A stretch of DNA of 64,000 nt, taken from positions 87,022 through 151,021 of the forward strand of contig CAUZCL010000004.1 in the NCBI GenBank assembly GCA_963578475.1, given 5' to 3'. The position numbers and the translations under genes were made by a program. Shown here in pieces: positions 19,786 through 29,746 of the stretch. Every line of letters begins with the position of its first letter. The first letter of the stretch is position 1. The DNA comes from SMYC01 sp963578475. GTDB taxonomy: Bacteria; Acidobacteriota; Vicinamibacteria; Marinacidobacterales; SMYC01. The notes beneath the pieces were generated by a model that was given only the letters and a program-made list of their open reading frames with translations, did not search any database and was not told where the DNA came from.

Positions 19786-20574
19786 CTAGTCCTTGGCCTT
19801 TTTGTCCCTCCACTCATTGAATTTGTCAAGGAGTGGCTCGAAGAGCTCGATGGGTAGCGGAAAAATGATCGTCGAGTTCTTCTCGCTTGCGACCTCCGTC
19901 AGCGTCTGAAGATAGCGAAGCTGCATACCCAGAGGGTGCCTGCCGACAATATCAGCCGCCTTCGACAGATTCTCGGACGCTAGAAACTCGCCCTCCGCGT
20001 GAATGACTTTGGCTCTCTTCTCACGCTCGGCTTCCGCTTGCTTGGCGATCGCACGCTGCATCTCCGTCGGCAAGTCGACATGCTTGACCTCCACCGACGT
20101 GACTTTGATCCCCCACGGATCGGTGTGCTTGTCAAGGATGTCCTGAAGCTGCATGTTCAGCCGGTCTCTCTCAGCGAGAAGATCGTCGAGCTCCGCTTGC
20201 CCCAGAATGCTCCGAAGCGTCGTCTGCGCGAGCTGGGACGTCGCATAGCGAAAATCTCCTACTTCGACGATAGCTTTGATCGGCTCGACGACGCGGTAGA
20301 ACACGACGGCGTTGACTTTCACCGAAACGTTGTCTTTGGTGATGATGTCCTGTGGCGGCACGTCGTGCGCGTCGACCCGCAAGTCCACCTTCACCATACG
20401 ATCGAACGGCGCGAAGACGAGAACGAGTCCCGGCCCTTTGGGCCTCGGGATCAAGTTGCCGAGACGGAAGACGACACCGCGCTCGTACTCGTTCAGAACC
20501 TTGACCCAGTTGAGGAAAAAAATCGCGACGACGATGATCACCGCGAGCGTACCAATTGAAAGTCCACCAGGCAT
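19786..20574 (-). CDS. Slipin/stomatin-like SPFH (band 7) membrane protein
   Basis: The 262-residue protein starts with one membrane helix (about residues 5-22) followed by the SPFH domain: EYERGVVFRLGNLI, PQDIITKDNVSVKVNAVVFYRV and SQLAQTTLRSILGQAELDDLL. The alpha-helical tail has the QAEAEREKRAKVI coiled segment. Prokaryotic slipins form ring-shaped microdomains and are typically cleaved or partnered by a membrane NfeD/STOPP protease. Here the gene follows nfeD with a 12-bp gap, the classical pair. Confidence 0.92.
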   Translation of the reverse strand: MPGGLSIGTLAVIIVVAIFFLNWVKVLNEYERGVVFRLGNLIPRPKGPGLVLVFAPFDRMVKVDLRVDAHDVPPQDIITKDNVSVKVNAVVFYRVVEPIKAIVEVGDFRYATSQLAQTTLRSILGQAELDDLLAERDRLNMQLQDILDKHTDPWGIKVTSVEVKHVDLPTEMQRAIAKQAEAEREKRAKVIHAEGEFLASENLSKAADIVGRHPLGMQLRYLQTLTEVASEKNSTIIFPLPIELFEPLLDKFNEWRDKKAKD

Positions 20575-20586
20575 GATGTCCCTCGT

Positions 20587-21897
20587 TTATGACGATTCCG
20601 GATCGCGCTCGACATGTAGCAGCAACCCGTCGACGGATAAAACCCGGACGCGCTCGTTTTCCTGAACAGGCTCGTCCGCATGAGCGTCCCAGAACTCACC
20701 TCGTATGAAAACCTTGCCGCGACGGTCGATCGGCGTGCGCGCGGTCGCGGACTGGCCGACCAGACTCTCGTTGCCCGTCATCGGGGCGCGGCGCTGCGCC
20801 TCCAGCATTTTGCGGCCGAGGGCGATGATGACTACGCCGAGAAGAATGGCGACCGGAAGCACCATAGCCCAGCTCACGCGAAGTGCGGGCGTGGGGAGCG
20901 GCTGTTCGTCGAACAGCAACAGAGCACCGAGAACGAGCCCGACGACGCCTCCCGTTCCTATGATTCCGAACGACGGCGTAACCACTTCCACAATAAGAAG
21001 CCCGAAACCAGCGACGAGAAGAATGACCCCGACGATGTTCACCGGCAGAATCTCGAAGGCAAAGGCCGCGAGCAGGAGCGCGACAGCGCCGAAAATGCCT
21101 GGAAAGAGCAGGCCCGGATTCGAGAACTCCATATAGAGCCCTGCGAGACCCATCATTCCCAAAAGAAGCGCGATGTTCGGGTTCGCGATGAACGCGAGGA
21201 TTTTTTGCTTGCGCGTCATCTCGCGGAGCACCACGACTTTCCCCGCCGTCGCCAACACGATCTCAGCGCCTCCCGGTCTCGGGATCGTCTTTCCGTCGAG
21301 AAATTCGAGCAGCTCGCTTTCGCTGCTCGCGATGTAATCGATGAGACCTAGCTCGCGGGCTTCGGAAGCCGTCCACGAGAGCGTCTCCGTTACCGCTTTC
21401 TCCGCGATTTCCGGATTGCGATTCCGCCGCTCCGCGAGCGAACGTGTATAAGCAGCCGCATCCGAGGTCACTTTTTTTTGCAGCGTCTCCTGCAGCTCCT
21501 GTCCACTACCGGATATCGGCGTTGCCGCCCCGGTATTGGTGCCCGGCGCCATCGCGGCGACGTCTGCGGCGATCATAATGAGAAACCCAGCCGAGGCCGC
21601 ATGGGCTCCGGCCGGCGCAACGTAGACGACGACAGGGCGCTCACTGTTGAGCATGACCTCGATCATATCCCGCGTTGCGGAGAGCAGCCCGCCAGGTGTT
21701 TTGAGCTGGATGAGCACGAGCTCGGCATCATCTTCGGCCGCGGCGTGGATGGTGTCGATGACGTGCCCCGCGGTGACGCCGTGGATCACATCGTCCAGGA
21801 CAACTTTGTAAATCGGCCCTGCGGACGCGCCGACACTCGCTGCTAAGCCTACGCAAAGGCCAATACAAGAGATTGACAGGACGCGAGTTATTCGCAT
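20587..21897 (-). CDS. NfeD-family membrane serine protease (ClpP-class, long form)
   Basis: The start at 21897 gives a signal peptide and 436 residues; the extension to 21936 would run through the promoter. The periplasmic ClpP-like domain has KTPGGLLSATRDMIEVML and the nucleophile region AHAASAGFLIMIAADVAAMAPGTNTGAA. Four to five membrane helices follow (residues 235-355). The C-terminal NfeD OB fold ends with GKVFIRGEFWDAHADEPVQENERVRVLSVDGLLLHV. Family members cleave stomatin C-termini. It is first gene of nfeD-slipin-DUF4388. Confidence 0.92.
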   Translation of the reverse strand: MRITRVLSISCIGLCVGLAASVGASAGPIYKVVLDDVIHGVTAGHVIDTIHAAAEDDAELVLIQLKTPGGLLSATRDMIEVMLNSERPVVVYVAPAGAHAASAGFLIMIAADVAAMAPGTNTGAATPISGSGQELQETLQKKVTSDAAAYTRSLAERRNRNPEIAEKAVTETLSWTASEARELGLIDYIASSESELLEFLDGKTIPRPGGAEIVLATAGKVVVLREMTRKQKILAFIANPNIALLLGMMGLAGLYMEFSNPGLLFPGIFGAVALLLAAFAFEILPVNIVGVILLVAGFGLLIVEVVTPSFGIIGTGGVVGLVLGALLLFDEQPLPTPALRVSWAMVLPVAILLGVVIIALGRKMLEAQRRAPMTGNESLVGQSATARTPIDRRGKVFIRGEFWDAHADEPVQENERVRVLSVDGLLLHVERDPESS

Positions 21898-21907
21898 GGA
21901 CCCTCGA

Positions 21908-21936
21908 ATTATAGAATTTCGGTCCATCGCTGTCAA
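21908..21936 (-). promoter_or_regulatory. Consensus sigma-70 promoter of nfeD operon
   Basis: On the minus strand TTGACA (21936-21931), a 17-bp spacer and TATAAT (21913-21908) match consensus at every position. Only 10 bases separate TATAAT from the ATG at 21897, so the mRNA would start within about 2-5 nt of the start codon. Confidence 0.65.
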
Positions 21937-22030
21937 GACAGAAATCCCGTTAAGTCCCTATAGAACAATTGCTTAGGGACCACCTCTGGCGTGTTTGCCT
22001 TTCACGTGCTAGTGTCGCAAATACGCTGAG

Positions 22031-23938
22031 ATGCTCGCCCATCCCCGCCTCTCCGCTGCCGCGGTCGCGCTCCTCTTCGTCGTGCTGACGGCGCTTTTTG
22101 CGTGGCCGCTCAGCACCGCGCCGGGCACACAGGCCCTCGATCTCGGTCCGGATACCCGTCTGTTTCTGTGGACACTCGGCTGGGATGTCCACGCCCTCGC
22201 GCACGCGCCCCTTTCGATCTTCGATGCGAACATCTTCTATCCAAAGCGCAACACGCTCGCTTACTCGGAGCATCAAATCGGAAGCGCTCTCGCCGCGGCA
22301 CCCGTGCTGCTCTCCACCGGAGAGCCCCTGCTCGCGATGAACCTCGTCTTGCTCGCCTCGTGCGCGCTTTCAGGCTTCGGCGCCTTCCTGCTCGCGCGAG
22401 AGCTCGGGCTCGGGACGTGGGGCGCTCTCCTCGCGGGCATCGTCTTCGCCTTTACCCCACCACGATTCTTTCGGCTAGGCCAACTGCATCTGGCTACGGT
22501 GCAATGGATCCCATTCTGCCTCCTGTATCTCCACCGCTACGCGCGCAAGGGCTCCACGCGACACCTCGTCGCGGCGTGTCTTTTTTTCTCGCTGACGGCT
22601 TGGTCCGGTGGTCAAAGCGGCCTTTTTCTCGCCCTCACGGCCGCGAGCTTGCTCCTTTACCTCCTTCTCTTTGGCGAGCTCGGTCCTTCGAGCCGCCTCT
22701 CGAAGGACATCGTGGTGGCCACGGTCTTGGTCCTAATCCTCAACGTGCCGTTCTTGCTTCCTTATCTCAGCGTTCAGGAAGAGCTCGGGCTCGAGCGTAG
22801 CTTGGCGGAGGCCACATTTTGGTCGCCCAACGCGGAAAGCTTCCTCGCCTCGCCCACACATGCGCATCGAGCCGTTTGGCAGCTCCTCGGATGGCAAGCT
22901 CGCATCGCGCGCGAGGCGAAAGCGTTCCTGTTTCCTGGTTTCCTTCCCATCTTGCTCGCAATGGCGGCTCTCTCGGCCAGCAAGGGACGGCCGACGACTA
23001 CAAAAACTGGAGGGTCACCCTCACTGCTTCTCGACGTCACCATCATCGCAGTCGTGCTCTTTGCGATCCTGATCGAGGCCGCGGGGGGCCTACGAATCGG
23101 GAGCGTCTCCGCGAGCAGCGGTTGGAGCGCGTTCGTCGTCGCCGCCATCCTTCTCGGCACTCGCGTCGCGATCTATCGCCGAACGCCTTTCGCACATGGT
23201 TATCGTCGAGGGCTCCGGAGTTGGGCCGAGGCTCGCATGGGAGTCCAGGCGGCGTTTTATCTCGGCCTCACCTCGCTCACGCTCTGGGCATCGGTAGGCC
23301 CCCAAGCCGGGCTTTATGCGGCGCTCTATCGATGGCTCCCTGGTTTTGATTTCATCCGTGTGCCGTCGCGGCTGACCATTCTCACGGTGCTGGCTCTCGC
23401 GATGCTCGCAGGCTTCGGGGCTGAGCGCCTCGCTAAGAGGCGACCCTTGTTGGGGCCGCTCTTCGCGGTGTTCATTTTGGTCGAGCTCGCCGCGTTCCCC
23501 CTCGACACACAGCTCTACGCCGTGACGTCGACGCCGATGGATAACTGGCTGAGAGACCAATCCGACCGCGCGCCTATCGTGGTGCTCCCGATTCCGGATC
23601 CGGCTGACGATGTGGAAGCGGCACGTCACCACTCACGCTATATGCTCAACGCGCTCGTGCATCTGCGCCCGCTCGTGAATGGCTATAGCGGCTTCACGCC
23701 GCCATCGCACCGCCGGCTCTTTCAAATTCTTGGGAGCTTCCCGGACGACTTCGGCCTGGCCGAGCTCGAGAAGCTCGGTGTGCGTTACGCTGTGTTCCAT
23801 CGCAGTGGCTACGACGCCCGCGGGTGGGAAGCGGTGCTCGAGGGCGCGGCTCGCCACGCGGACAGAATGGAGCTCAAAGCGTCGTTCCAAAGGGGCCAAG
23901 CGGGCGAAGGAGGCCGCGTCTACGAGCTTATCCGCTGA
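22031..23938 (+). CDS. Polytopic membrane protein, possible GT-C-type glycosyltransferase
   Basis: The 635-residue protein has a signal-anchor helix, then about 12 further hydrophobic segments to residue 490, and a soluble C-terminal domain of about 140 residues. The first external loop holds acidic and aromatic residues (DLGPDTRLFLWTLGWDVHAL and DANIFYPKRNTLAYSEH), a layout like GT-C lipid-linked sugar transferases. Later loops include FDFIRVPSRL, common in this uncharacterised family. No precise family name is assigned. Its 3' end overlaps the end of greA by 11 bp in convergent orientation. Confidence 0.65.
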   Translation: MLAHPRLSAAAVALLFVVLTALFAWPLSTAPGTQALDLGPDTRLFLWTLGWDVHALAHAPLSIFDANIFYPKRNTLAYSEHQIGSALAAAPVLLSTGEPLLAMNLVLLASCALSGFGAFLLARELGLGTWGALLAGIVFAFTPPRFFRLGQLHLATVQWIPFCLLYLHRYARKGSTRHLVAACLFFSLTAWSGGQSGLFLALTAASLLLYLLLFGELGPSSRLSKDIVVATVLVLILNVPFLLPYLSVQEELGLERSLAEATFWSPNAESFLASPTHAHRAVWQLLGWQARIAREAKAFLFPGFLPILLAMAALSASKGRPTTTKTGGSPSLLLDVTIIAVVLFAILIEAAGGLRIGSVSASSGWSAFVVAAILLGTRVAIYRRTPFAHGYRRGLRSWAEARMGVQAAFYLGLTSLTLWASVGPQAGLYAALYRWLPGFDFIRVPSRLTILTVLALAMLAGFGAERLAKRRPLLGPLFAVFILVELAAFPLDTQLYAVTSTPMDNWLRDQSDRAPIVVLPIPDPADDVEAARHHSRYMLNALVHLRPLVNGYSGFTPPSHRRLFQILGSFPDDFGLAELEKLGVRYAVFHRSGYDARGWEAVLEGAARHADRMELKASFQRGQAGEGGRVYELIR

Positions 23939-24407
23939 GCTTCGCGTCGTGGATGGTGATGAGCTTCGTGATCTCGAAGTTCTTCTCGCCGCCCGGCGTC
24001 TGGACGTCGACTTCGTCGCCCTCCTCTTTCCCCATGAGCGCACGCCCAATCGGGGAGCTCGTCGAGATAAAGCCCTTCGACACGTCCACGTCCTCACTTA
24101 TGACGAGCTTGTAGACAACTTCCTGTTCCTTGTCCAGGTCGTATAATGTAACCTTGGAGCCCAACGAGACTTTGCCCTCGGGTATCTTGTCAAAACTGAC
24201 CATCGAGAGCTCGCCGAGACGTTTCTTGAGCTGGCCGAGCCTCGCATTTACATAACCCTGGCGCTCCTTGGCGGCGTCGTAGTCGGCATTCTCGGAAAGA
24301 TCCCCGTGCTCTCGGGCAACTTTGAGCGCTCTTGGGAGTTCTACGTGGAGCTCCTCTTCCAATTTCTTGATCTCTGCCTTGAGTTTGTCGATGATTTGAT
24401 GGCTCAT
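23928..24407 (-). CDS. greA: Transcription elongation factor GreA
   Basis: The 159-residue factor rescues backtracked RNA polymerase by stimulating transcript cleavage. The N-terminal antiparallel coiled coil includes LPRALKVAREHGDLSENADYDAAKERQGYV, with the acidic tip residues (D-L-S-E-N-A-D-Y) intact. The C-terminal FKBP-like domain has GSKVTLYDLD and ISTSSPIGRALMGKEEGDEV. Length is standard. Confidence 0.96.
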   Translation of the reverse strand: MSHQIIDKLKAEIKKLEEELHVELPRALKVAREHGDLSENADYDAAKERQGYVNARLGQLKKRLGELSMVSFDKIPEGKVSLGSKVTLYDLDKEQEVVYKLVISEDVDVSKGFISTSSPIGRALMGKEEGDEVDVQTPGGEKNFEITKLITIHDAKLSG

Positions 24408-24454
24408 GGGATTTTAGAATGATAACCAGACCGTTCGCCTTCTGCAAGGGATAG

Positions 24455-25198
24455 ATGAAACGCATCGAGAGCCCCCAAAACCCGCTGGTGAAAACGATCC
24501 GCCGCCTCGCCCAGCCGCGCCAGCGCGAAGACAAGTTCTTGCTCGAAGGGCGCAAGCTCGTCAATGCCGCTCTTGAAGCGCGCATCGCCCAGATCGACAC
24601 GGTGGTGGTCTCGAGCACATTCGTCGGGAGCGTACCCGAGAATGTTCGGGCCGTGGAGCTTCCCGAGCAACTCTTTACGAGCGTGAGCCACCTGGATTCG
24701 CCCGACGGTATCCTCGCGGTGGCGAAGCGTCCCCCACGCGCAGAGCTTCAAAGCGGAGGTCTACTCGTCGTCTGCGCCGGCATTCAAGATCCCGGCAATC
24801 TCGGCGCCATCATACGCATCGCGGAAGCCGCCGGCGTCTCGGCGCTCGTCACGCTTGCCGGATCGGCGGACCCCTTTGGTCCAAAAGCGGTTCGCGGCTC
24901 CATGGGGAGCGTGCTGCGTCTTCCCATCTGCGCGCTCGAGAGCCGAAACGCGCTCGCAGCGCTCGAGGGGTTCCGCCTTGCAGCCCTCGTCCCTCGAGAC
25001 GGGATCGACTACCGAGAAGCGGACTACGCGCGCCCGATGGCCATCCTGCTAGGACGCGAAGGCGCCGGCTTGAACCCATCGCTCCTCACCCGAGCGGAGC
25101 TCGTGCTCACCATTCCGATGCTAGGCGAGGTCGAGTCGTTGAATGTAGCTACGGCAGCAGCGCTCGTTTTGTTCGAGGCGGCTCGACGGGGGACCTAG
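24455..25198 (+). CDS. TrmH/SpoU family RNA 2'-O-methyltransferase (RlmB-like)
   Basis: The 247-residue protein has an N-terminal substrate-binding domain starting KRIESPQNPLVKTIRRL. A SPOUT methyltransferase domain with deep-trefoil knot follows: VCAGIQDPGNLGAIIRIAEAAG (motif 1), ILLGREGAGL (motif 2) and IPMLGEVESLNVATAAALVLFE (motif 3). Family members methylate ribose in 23S rRNA or tRNA using SAM; the exact site cannot be told. AAGGGATAG precedes the ATG. It precedes rarA by 19 bp. Confidence 0.9.
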   Translation: MKRIESPQNPLVKTIRRLAQPRQREDKFLLEGRKLVNAALEARIAQIDTVVVSSTFVGSVPENVRAVELPEQLFTSVSHLDSPDGILAVAKRPPRAELQSGGLLVVCAGIQDPGNLGAIIRIAEAAGVSALVTLAGSADPFGPKAVRGSMGSVLRLPICALESRNALAALEGFRLAALVPRDGIDYREADYARPMAILLGREGAGLNPSLLTRAELVLTIPMLGEVESLNVATAAALVLFEAARRGT

Positions 25199-25217
25199 AC
25201 GGGAGTAGGCTTCTGCT

Positions 25218-26552
25218 ATGGATCAACAACAGCTGTTCTCGAAAGCCTCCGGCATCGGAGGGCCGGCGCCGCTCGCGGAGCGGATGCGGCCACGCGATCT
25301 CGACGAGCTCATCGGGCAAGAGGAAATTACCGGCCCGAGCACAACGCTCTTTGCCGCCATCGAGAAAGACCAGATCGGCTCGCTGATCCTTTGGGGTCCG
25401 CCGGGCTCCGGCAAGACCACCCTCGCACGGATCATAGCGGAGCGCACTCAGTCGCGCTTCGTCCCGTTCAGCGCGGTCCTCTCCGGCATCAAGGAAATCA
25501 AAACGGTGATGAAGGAGGCGGAACAGCAGCGTCACATCTATGGCCGTCGCACGCTCTTATTCGTCGACGAGATTCACCGATTCAACAAAGCGCAGCAAGA
25601 CGCCTTCCTCCCTCATGTGGAGAGCGGCAACGTCATTTTGATCGGCGCGACGACAGAGAACCCTTCCTTCGAAGTAAATGCCGCCCTACTCTCGCGATGC
25701 CGCGTGCTCATCCTTCGTCAGCTCACGCCGGAAGAGCTCGTTATTTTGATGAAACGCGCGCTCGAGGACGAAGTGAACGGGCTCGGTGGATCCCTTCGCG
25801 TCGACGCGGAGGCCCTCGAGTGGCTCGCGCGCCAGGCGAACGGAGACGCACGATTCGTATTGAACGTGCTCGAAGCTTTGACGCCGATGGCCGGGGACGA
25901 CCGTGTGCTCGGCGTCACCGAGCTCGAGAGCGCGCTCCAGCGAAAAGCGCTTCTCTACGACAAGAGCGGCGAACAGCATTTCAATATCATCTCCGCGCTC
26001 CACAAGTCGATCCGAAACTCCGATGTCGATGCGAGCCTCTACTGGCTCGCCCGCATGCTCGAGGCTGGAGAAGATCCGCTCTACATCGCGCGGCGGCTCG
26101 TCCGCTTCGCGTCCGAAGATATCGGCCTCGCCGAGCCCGGGGCGCTCGCCCAAGCGGTCACCGCCAAGGAAGCCTTTCATTTCATCGGCATCCCGGAAGG
26201 CAAGCTCGCTCTCGCGCAAGCGGTCGTTTATCTCGCGGCCGCGCCCAAGTCGAACGCCGTCTATCGCGCATACGGCGCCGCGGCGAAAGACGCGCTCGAA
26301 GATGCGACCGAGCCCGTTCCCCTTCATTTGCGAAACGCGGTCACGGGTTACATGAAAGCTTGGGGCTACGGCAAAGGCTACGAATATGCTCACGATATTG
26401 AAGAGAAGATCGCCGGCATGGAATGCCTCCCCGAGCGGCTGCGCGGACGCCGCTACTACGTGCCGACGGAGGAAGGCTTCGAAAAACGCATGGGCGAGAG
26501 GCTCGATCAAATCAAAAAGACGCGGGAGAGGTTGAGAAACAAAGACCGGTAG
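25218..26552 (+). CDS. rarA: Replication-associated recombination protein A (RarA/MgsA)
   Basis: The 444-residue AAA+ ATPase acts at stalled replication forks and interacts with SSB. It begins with PLAERMRPRDLDELIGQEEI, has Walker A WGPPGSGKTTLARII, Walker B TLLFVDEIHRFNKAQQDAFLPHVE and sensor 1 IGATTENPSFEVNAALLSR. The MgsA C-terminal tetramerisation domain holds KSIRNSDVDASLYWLARML and YLAAAPKSNAVYRA. Length and order are typical. Confidence 0.96.
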   Translation: MDQQQLFSKASGIGGPAPLAERMRPRDLDELIGQEEITGPSTTLFAAIEKDQIGSLILWGPPGSGKTTLARIIAERTQSRFVPFSAVLSGIKEIKTVMKEAEQQRHIYGRRTLLFVDEIHRFNKAQQDAFLPHVESGNVILIGATTENPSFEVNAALLSRCRVLILRQLTPEELVILMKRALEDEVNGLGGSLRVDAEALEWLARQANGDARFVLNVLEALTPMAGDDRVLGVTELESALQRKALLYDKSGEQHFNIISALHKSIRNSDVDASLYWLARMLEAGEDPLYIARRLVRFASEDIGLAEPGALAQAVTAKEAFHFIGIPEGKLALAQAVVYLAAAPKSNAVYRAYGAAAKDALEDATEPVPLHLRNAVTGYMKAWGYGKGYEYAHDIEEKIAGMECLPERLRGRRYYVPTEEGFEKRMGERLDQIKKTRERLRNKDR

Positions 26553-26597
26553 CATATCTTCTCTGTACTATTTGGTCTGTATTGGCCCGATTGAAAA

Positions 26598-27314
26598 ATG
26601 AGCAACGTCCACACCATCCAACTGAGCGGCGGGAACGCGAACGCCATCGATGAGGCGCTTCTTGAAACTCTGACCGATGGGCTTCGCTCAGCGCTCGACA
26701 CGGGAAAAACGGCCGTGGTCCTCACAGGTTGCGATCGATTCTTCTCGGCCGGCCTGAACCTCAAAACACTTCCCGAGACCCGCGAAGGGATGGCTTCGTT
26801 CGTCGCGCGTTTCGAAGAGGCGAACATCGAGATCCTTCGATTCCCGCTACCCGTCGTCGCGGCCGTCAACGGCCACGCAATTGCGGGCGGCTGCGTTCTC
26901 GCCTGTGCCGCCGATTTGAGGATCGGCGCGAGCGGGAGCCACAAGCTCGGGGTCTCCGAAGTCACGCTGGGAATAGCCTTTCCCGCGAGCGCTTTCGAGA
27001 TCATGCGGTACACGCTCACACCGTCTTTCGTCCCGGAAGTGCTCCTGGGCGGCAAGCTACTCTCGCCAGGAGAGGCACTTTCGGCCGGCATGCTCCACCA
27101 TGTCGTAGCGCCGGACGAGCTTCTCGCCACGGCCACCGCACGAGCCGAAGAGCTCGGCTCGAAACCGCGCGCCGCCTTTCACCACAGCAAGCTCGCTTTG
27201 CGCGCACCGATGTTCGAGCGCATCGAGAAAACGCAAGAAGCGACGCGTGAGGAATTCCTCGAAACTTGGTTCTCTCCCGAAGTCGTCGAGCGTCGGAAAG
27301 CGATGCTCGGATGA
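26598..27314 (+). CDS. Enoyl-CoA hydratase/isomerase (crotonase) family protein
   Basis: The 238-residue crotonase-fold protein has oxyanion-hole segments GCDRFFSAGLNLKTL and NGHAIAGGCVLACAADLRIG, followed by KLGVSEVTLGIAFP, whose glutamate aligns with one catalytic position. The reaction acts on a CoA thioester; whether hydratase or isomerase cannot be decided. It starts 45 bp after rarA and is followed in convergent orientation by the CHAT-NACHT remnant. Confidence 0.88.
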   Translation: MSNVHTIQLSGGNANAIDEALLETLTDGLRSALDTGKTAVVLTGCDRFFSAGLNLKTLPETREGMASFVARFEEANIEILRFPLPVVAAVNGHAIAGGCVLACAADLRIGASGSHKLGVSEVTLGIAFPASAFEIMRYTLTPSFVPEVLLGGKLLSPGEALSAGMLHHVVAPDELLATATARAEELGSKPRAAFHHSKLALRAPMFERIEKTQEATREEFLETWFSPEVVERRKAMLG

Positions 27315-27340
27315 AGCGTTTCCGGTTCCTCTTTCTGCTC

Positions 27341-29746
27341 TCAGCTCACCTGGATGCAGGCCAATGCATCCATCGCGGCGTTGGCGACGTTCGTATCCGA
27401 GGCCTCCACCACGGATTCTAGGACTGGCACGCTTCGAACCGAGCGGAGATTCCAGAGCGCTTCGAGGGCGAGGGCACGCGCGTCGCCCGGATCGCAGGCG
27501 AGCTGCTCGAGCCTCTCCACCGCCCACGCGTCGGCGCGCGCCTCGAGCCCGAGGCATGCGATAAGCACAGTCATCGCATCCGTGCTTTGAACGCTTCGCT
27601 CCAAGGCGGCGCGCAACTTGCGATCCACCGCTGTCGAAGGACGCGTTTCGCGAAAACAAGCGCAGGCGAGCGCGAGGTCTTTCTCGACGAGATGCTCGAC
27701 CACATGGGGGCCATCCTTGCTGAGAGTACACAAGAAAGGCAGCGCGCCGTGAAACGGTCCGCGGCTCAAGTTCAACGGACGGACAGTATCGCCGTCGAGG
27801 TGGCGCCAGTCCGCGAGCTGAATCAAGTTCACGACGGTGCTAGGAGCGGCGGCCCGGAGCGCGTAAGCGGTCAGGAACTCTTGGAAAGCCAGGGTGGGAA
27901 ACGCGAAGGCCGTAGGACCTCGCAAAAGTCAACTCTTTGAGACCTCGGCCATGAGCTCTTCGGCACTTATGGCGAAGGTGCTGCGAAAGGCGACCGCTTG
28001 GGCGAGCGCCGCGCGAACGCGAGCAGCTGTGGATTCCCGGCGCGCGCACCTAGCGTTCTCGCGAGCTGCACGTAAAGAATCTTTGCCGATTCGGCGCGAA
28101 TCCCGCCATGGTCCATCAGGAAGTCCATCGCTTCCCATTCGGCAAATGGGAGCATCTCGACCCAATTCGGTATCTCGACCGCGCGCGGGCTCGGACGGCG
28201 AGTGCTCACAACGAAGCGGTTCAAGGGGTAGCGCCGCATGAAATGGTTCAAAGCATCGGTGCGGCGCACAGCTCCTAGAGCACTCAGGCCGTCGAGTCCG
28301 TCGAACAAGAACAGAAAGCGGCCCTCCTCGAGATCGCTCGTGAACAGATCCCGGTCGTACTCTGCCGAAAGAAGCTCGAAGAGATCCTTGGACCCGCTCA
28401 GGTCCGCAAGCTCGAGATAGATCGGGAGCGGCGACTTCTTTTCGTAGGCCAAGATGGGCTGCTCCGCTTCGTGGAACAAACGATAGAGGGCCATGCTCTT
28501 GCCGGAACCCCCTTCACCGAACAACAAAAGACGCTGAAAGCAGCGGGAAAGCTCGGACGCGCTCTTCGGCTGTCCCAGAAAATTGGCGGCGTGCACGTAG
28601 CCGACGAGCGGCTGCGTGCGGGGCATCCATCGCAGAAGCTGCGGGAAATAGCGCTCCGGTTTCGGCCAGATACGGTTGAGGCTCTCGCGCAAGCGACGGC
28701 GATAGCGACCCCTCGGAGATTTGGTAGGTATCGGTCGAGCTACCGCTCGAGGCGCTTTCGAAAATAACCGCATCTTCGCGCGAAAGATAGAGCGCGGGCA
28801 TCATCCGCTCAGCCTGCGATGGAAATTGGAAGAGGGCCGCGCTGCACGCAGCCGCTAGCGCGGTGTCCACTGGCTGAATGGCGCCGAGCCCACGATAGAG
28901 CTCGAGCGTATAGAGCTCGAGAAGCTCGTCCGGCATGCTGTTGCATTGGCTGAGCATCGCAGGTACCGTTTCGAGCAGGCCGGCCGCCAAAGTCGGCGCT
29001 ACCGCAGCCACTTCTCGGCCACCGCTCCAGATGACGAGGGACGGGCTGTTCCTCGCAAGCACTCGCGCCAAGGCGACGAGCTCGATCCCGCCATGCACCG
29101 TCCAGAAAACCGCTCCCTCGGGATCCCTGGTCGCTTCCGCAACGAGGTGCACGATGTCGAACTTCTGTGCGAGAAGCCCGCCAGGGCGTCGGCAGTGAGG
29201 TCGTCTCCATCAAACTCAGAGCCGGCTTCGACCACTTGGACGATGCCCTCGGATTCGAGCTCGGAGAGAGCTCGGGCGAAAACGCGAGCCACCCGCGTCA
29301 CGCGCGACGGTCTGCGGTTCCCCCACGCGGGGCGCGACGTAACGTACGAGCGTCACTTCACTGTTCGTGCTCAAAAACTTCGATTCTCGGGTGTCGTAGA
29401 GGCACTCCCAAGGCAGGCGCGCCACGATCATGGGCTCGAGCTTGAGCCGCACCCGCAGCGTGGCACCGGTATGGCGCGCCTGCTCCAAAAGGTGGACGTA
29501 GAGGCGAAGGATCTCACCGTGAAACAACGCGTCGAATAGGCGAGCGCCCACATAGTGGAGCTCGCGCGCGTTCAGCTCATCCAGTCGATCCGCGAATTGA
29601 ACGAAGCTGCGATCGTCGAAAGGCAGATAACAATGGACCGTTGGCGTCCTGCGGCCAAACTCCTCCTCTGCTCTGGCACGGAACATCCCCGGCATCTCGT
29701 CGGGCCATACCGAAACGAGTAGATCTCTATATTCAATGGACAGCAT
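27341..29746 (-). pseudogene. CHAT-NACHT-HEAT STAND NTPase, broken in several frames
   Basis: Successive minus-strand frames reconstruct one protein of about 780 residues. The N-terminal part (29746-29330) has RVRLKLEPMIVARLPWECLYD and TLVRYVAP, typical of CHAT N-lobes. It shifts to 29301-29160 (ALSELESEGIVQVVEAG), then to 29152-28700 (HLVAEATRDPEG, LVIWSGGREVAA, QPVDTALAAACSAAL), the CHAT C-lobe. The usual GHG histidine and NACE cysteine are both replaced. The next frame (28773-27967) is a NACHT NTPase with Walker A LFGEGGSGKSMALY and Walker B FLFLFDGLDGL. Further shifts give EFLTAYALR and HEAT-like repeats to 27341. Intact relatives act in anti-phage or caspase-like signalling. At least five frame changes argue for a dead gene or poor base calling. 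Confidence 0.75.
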
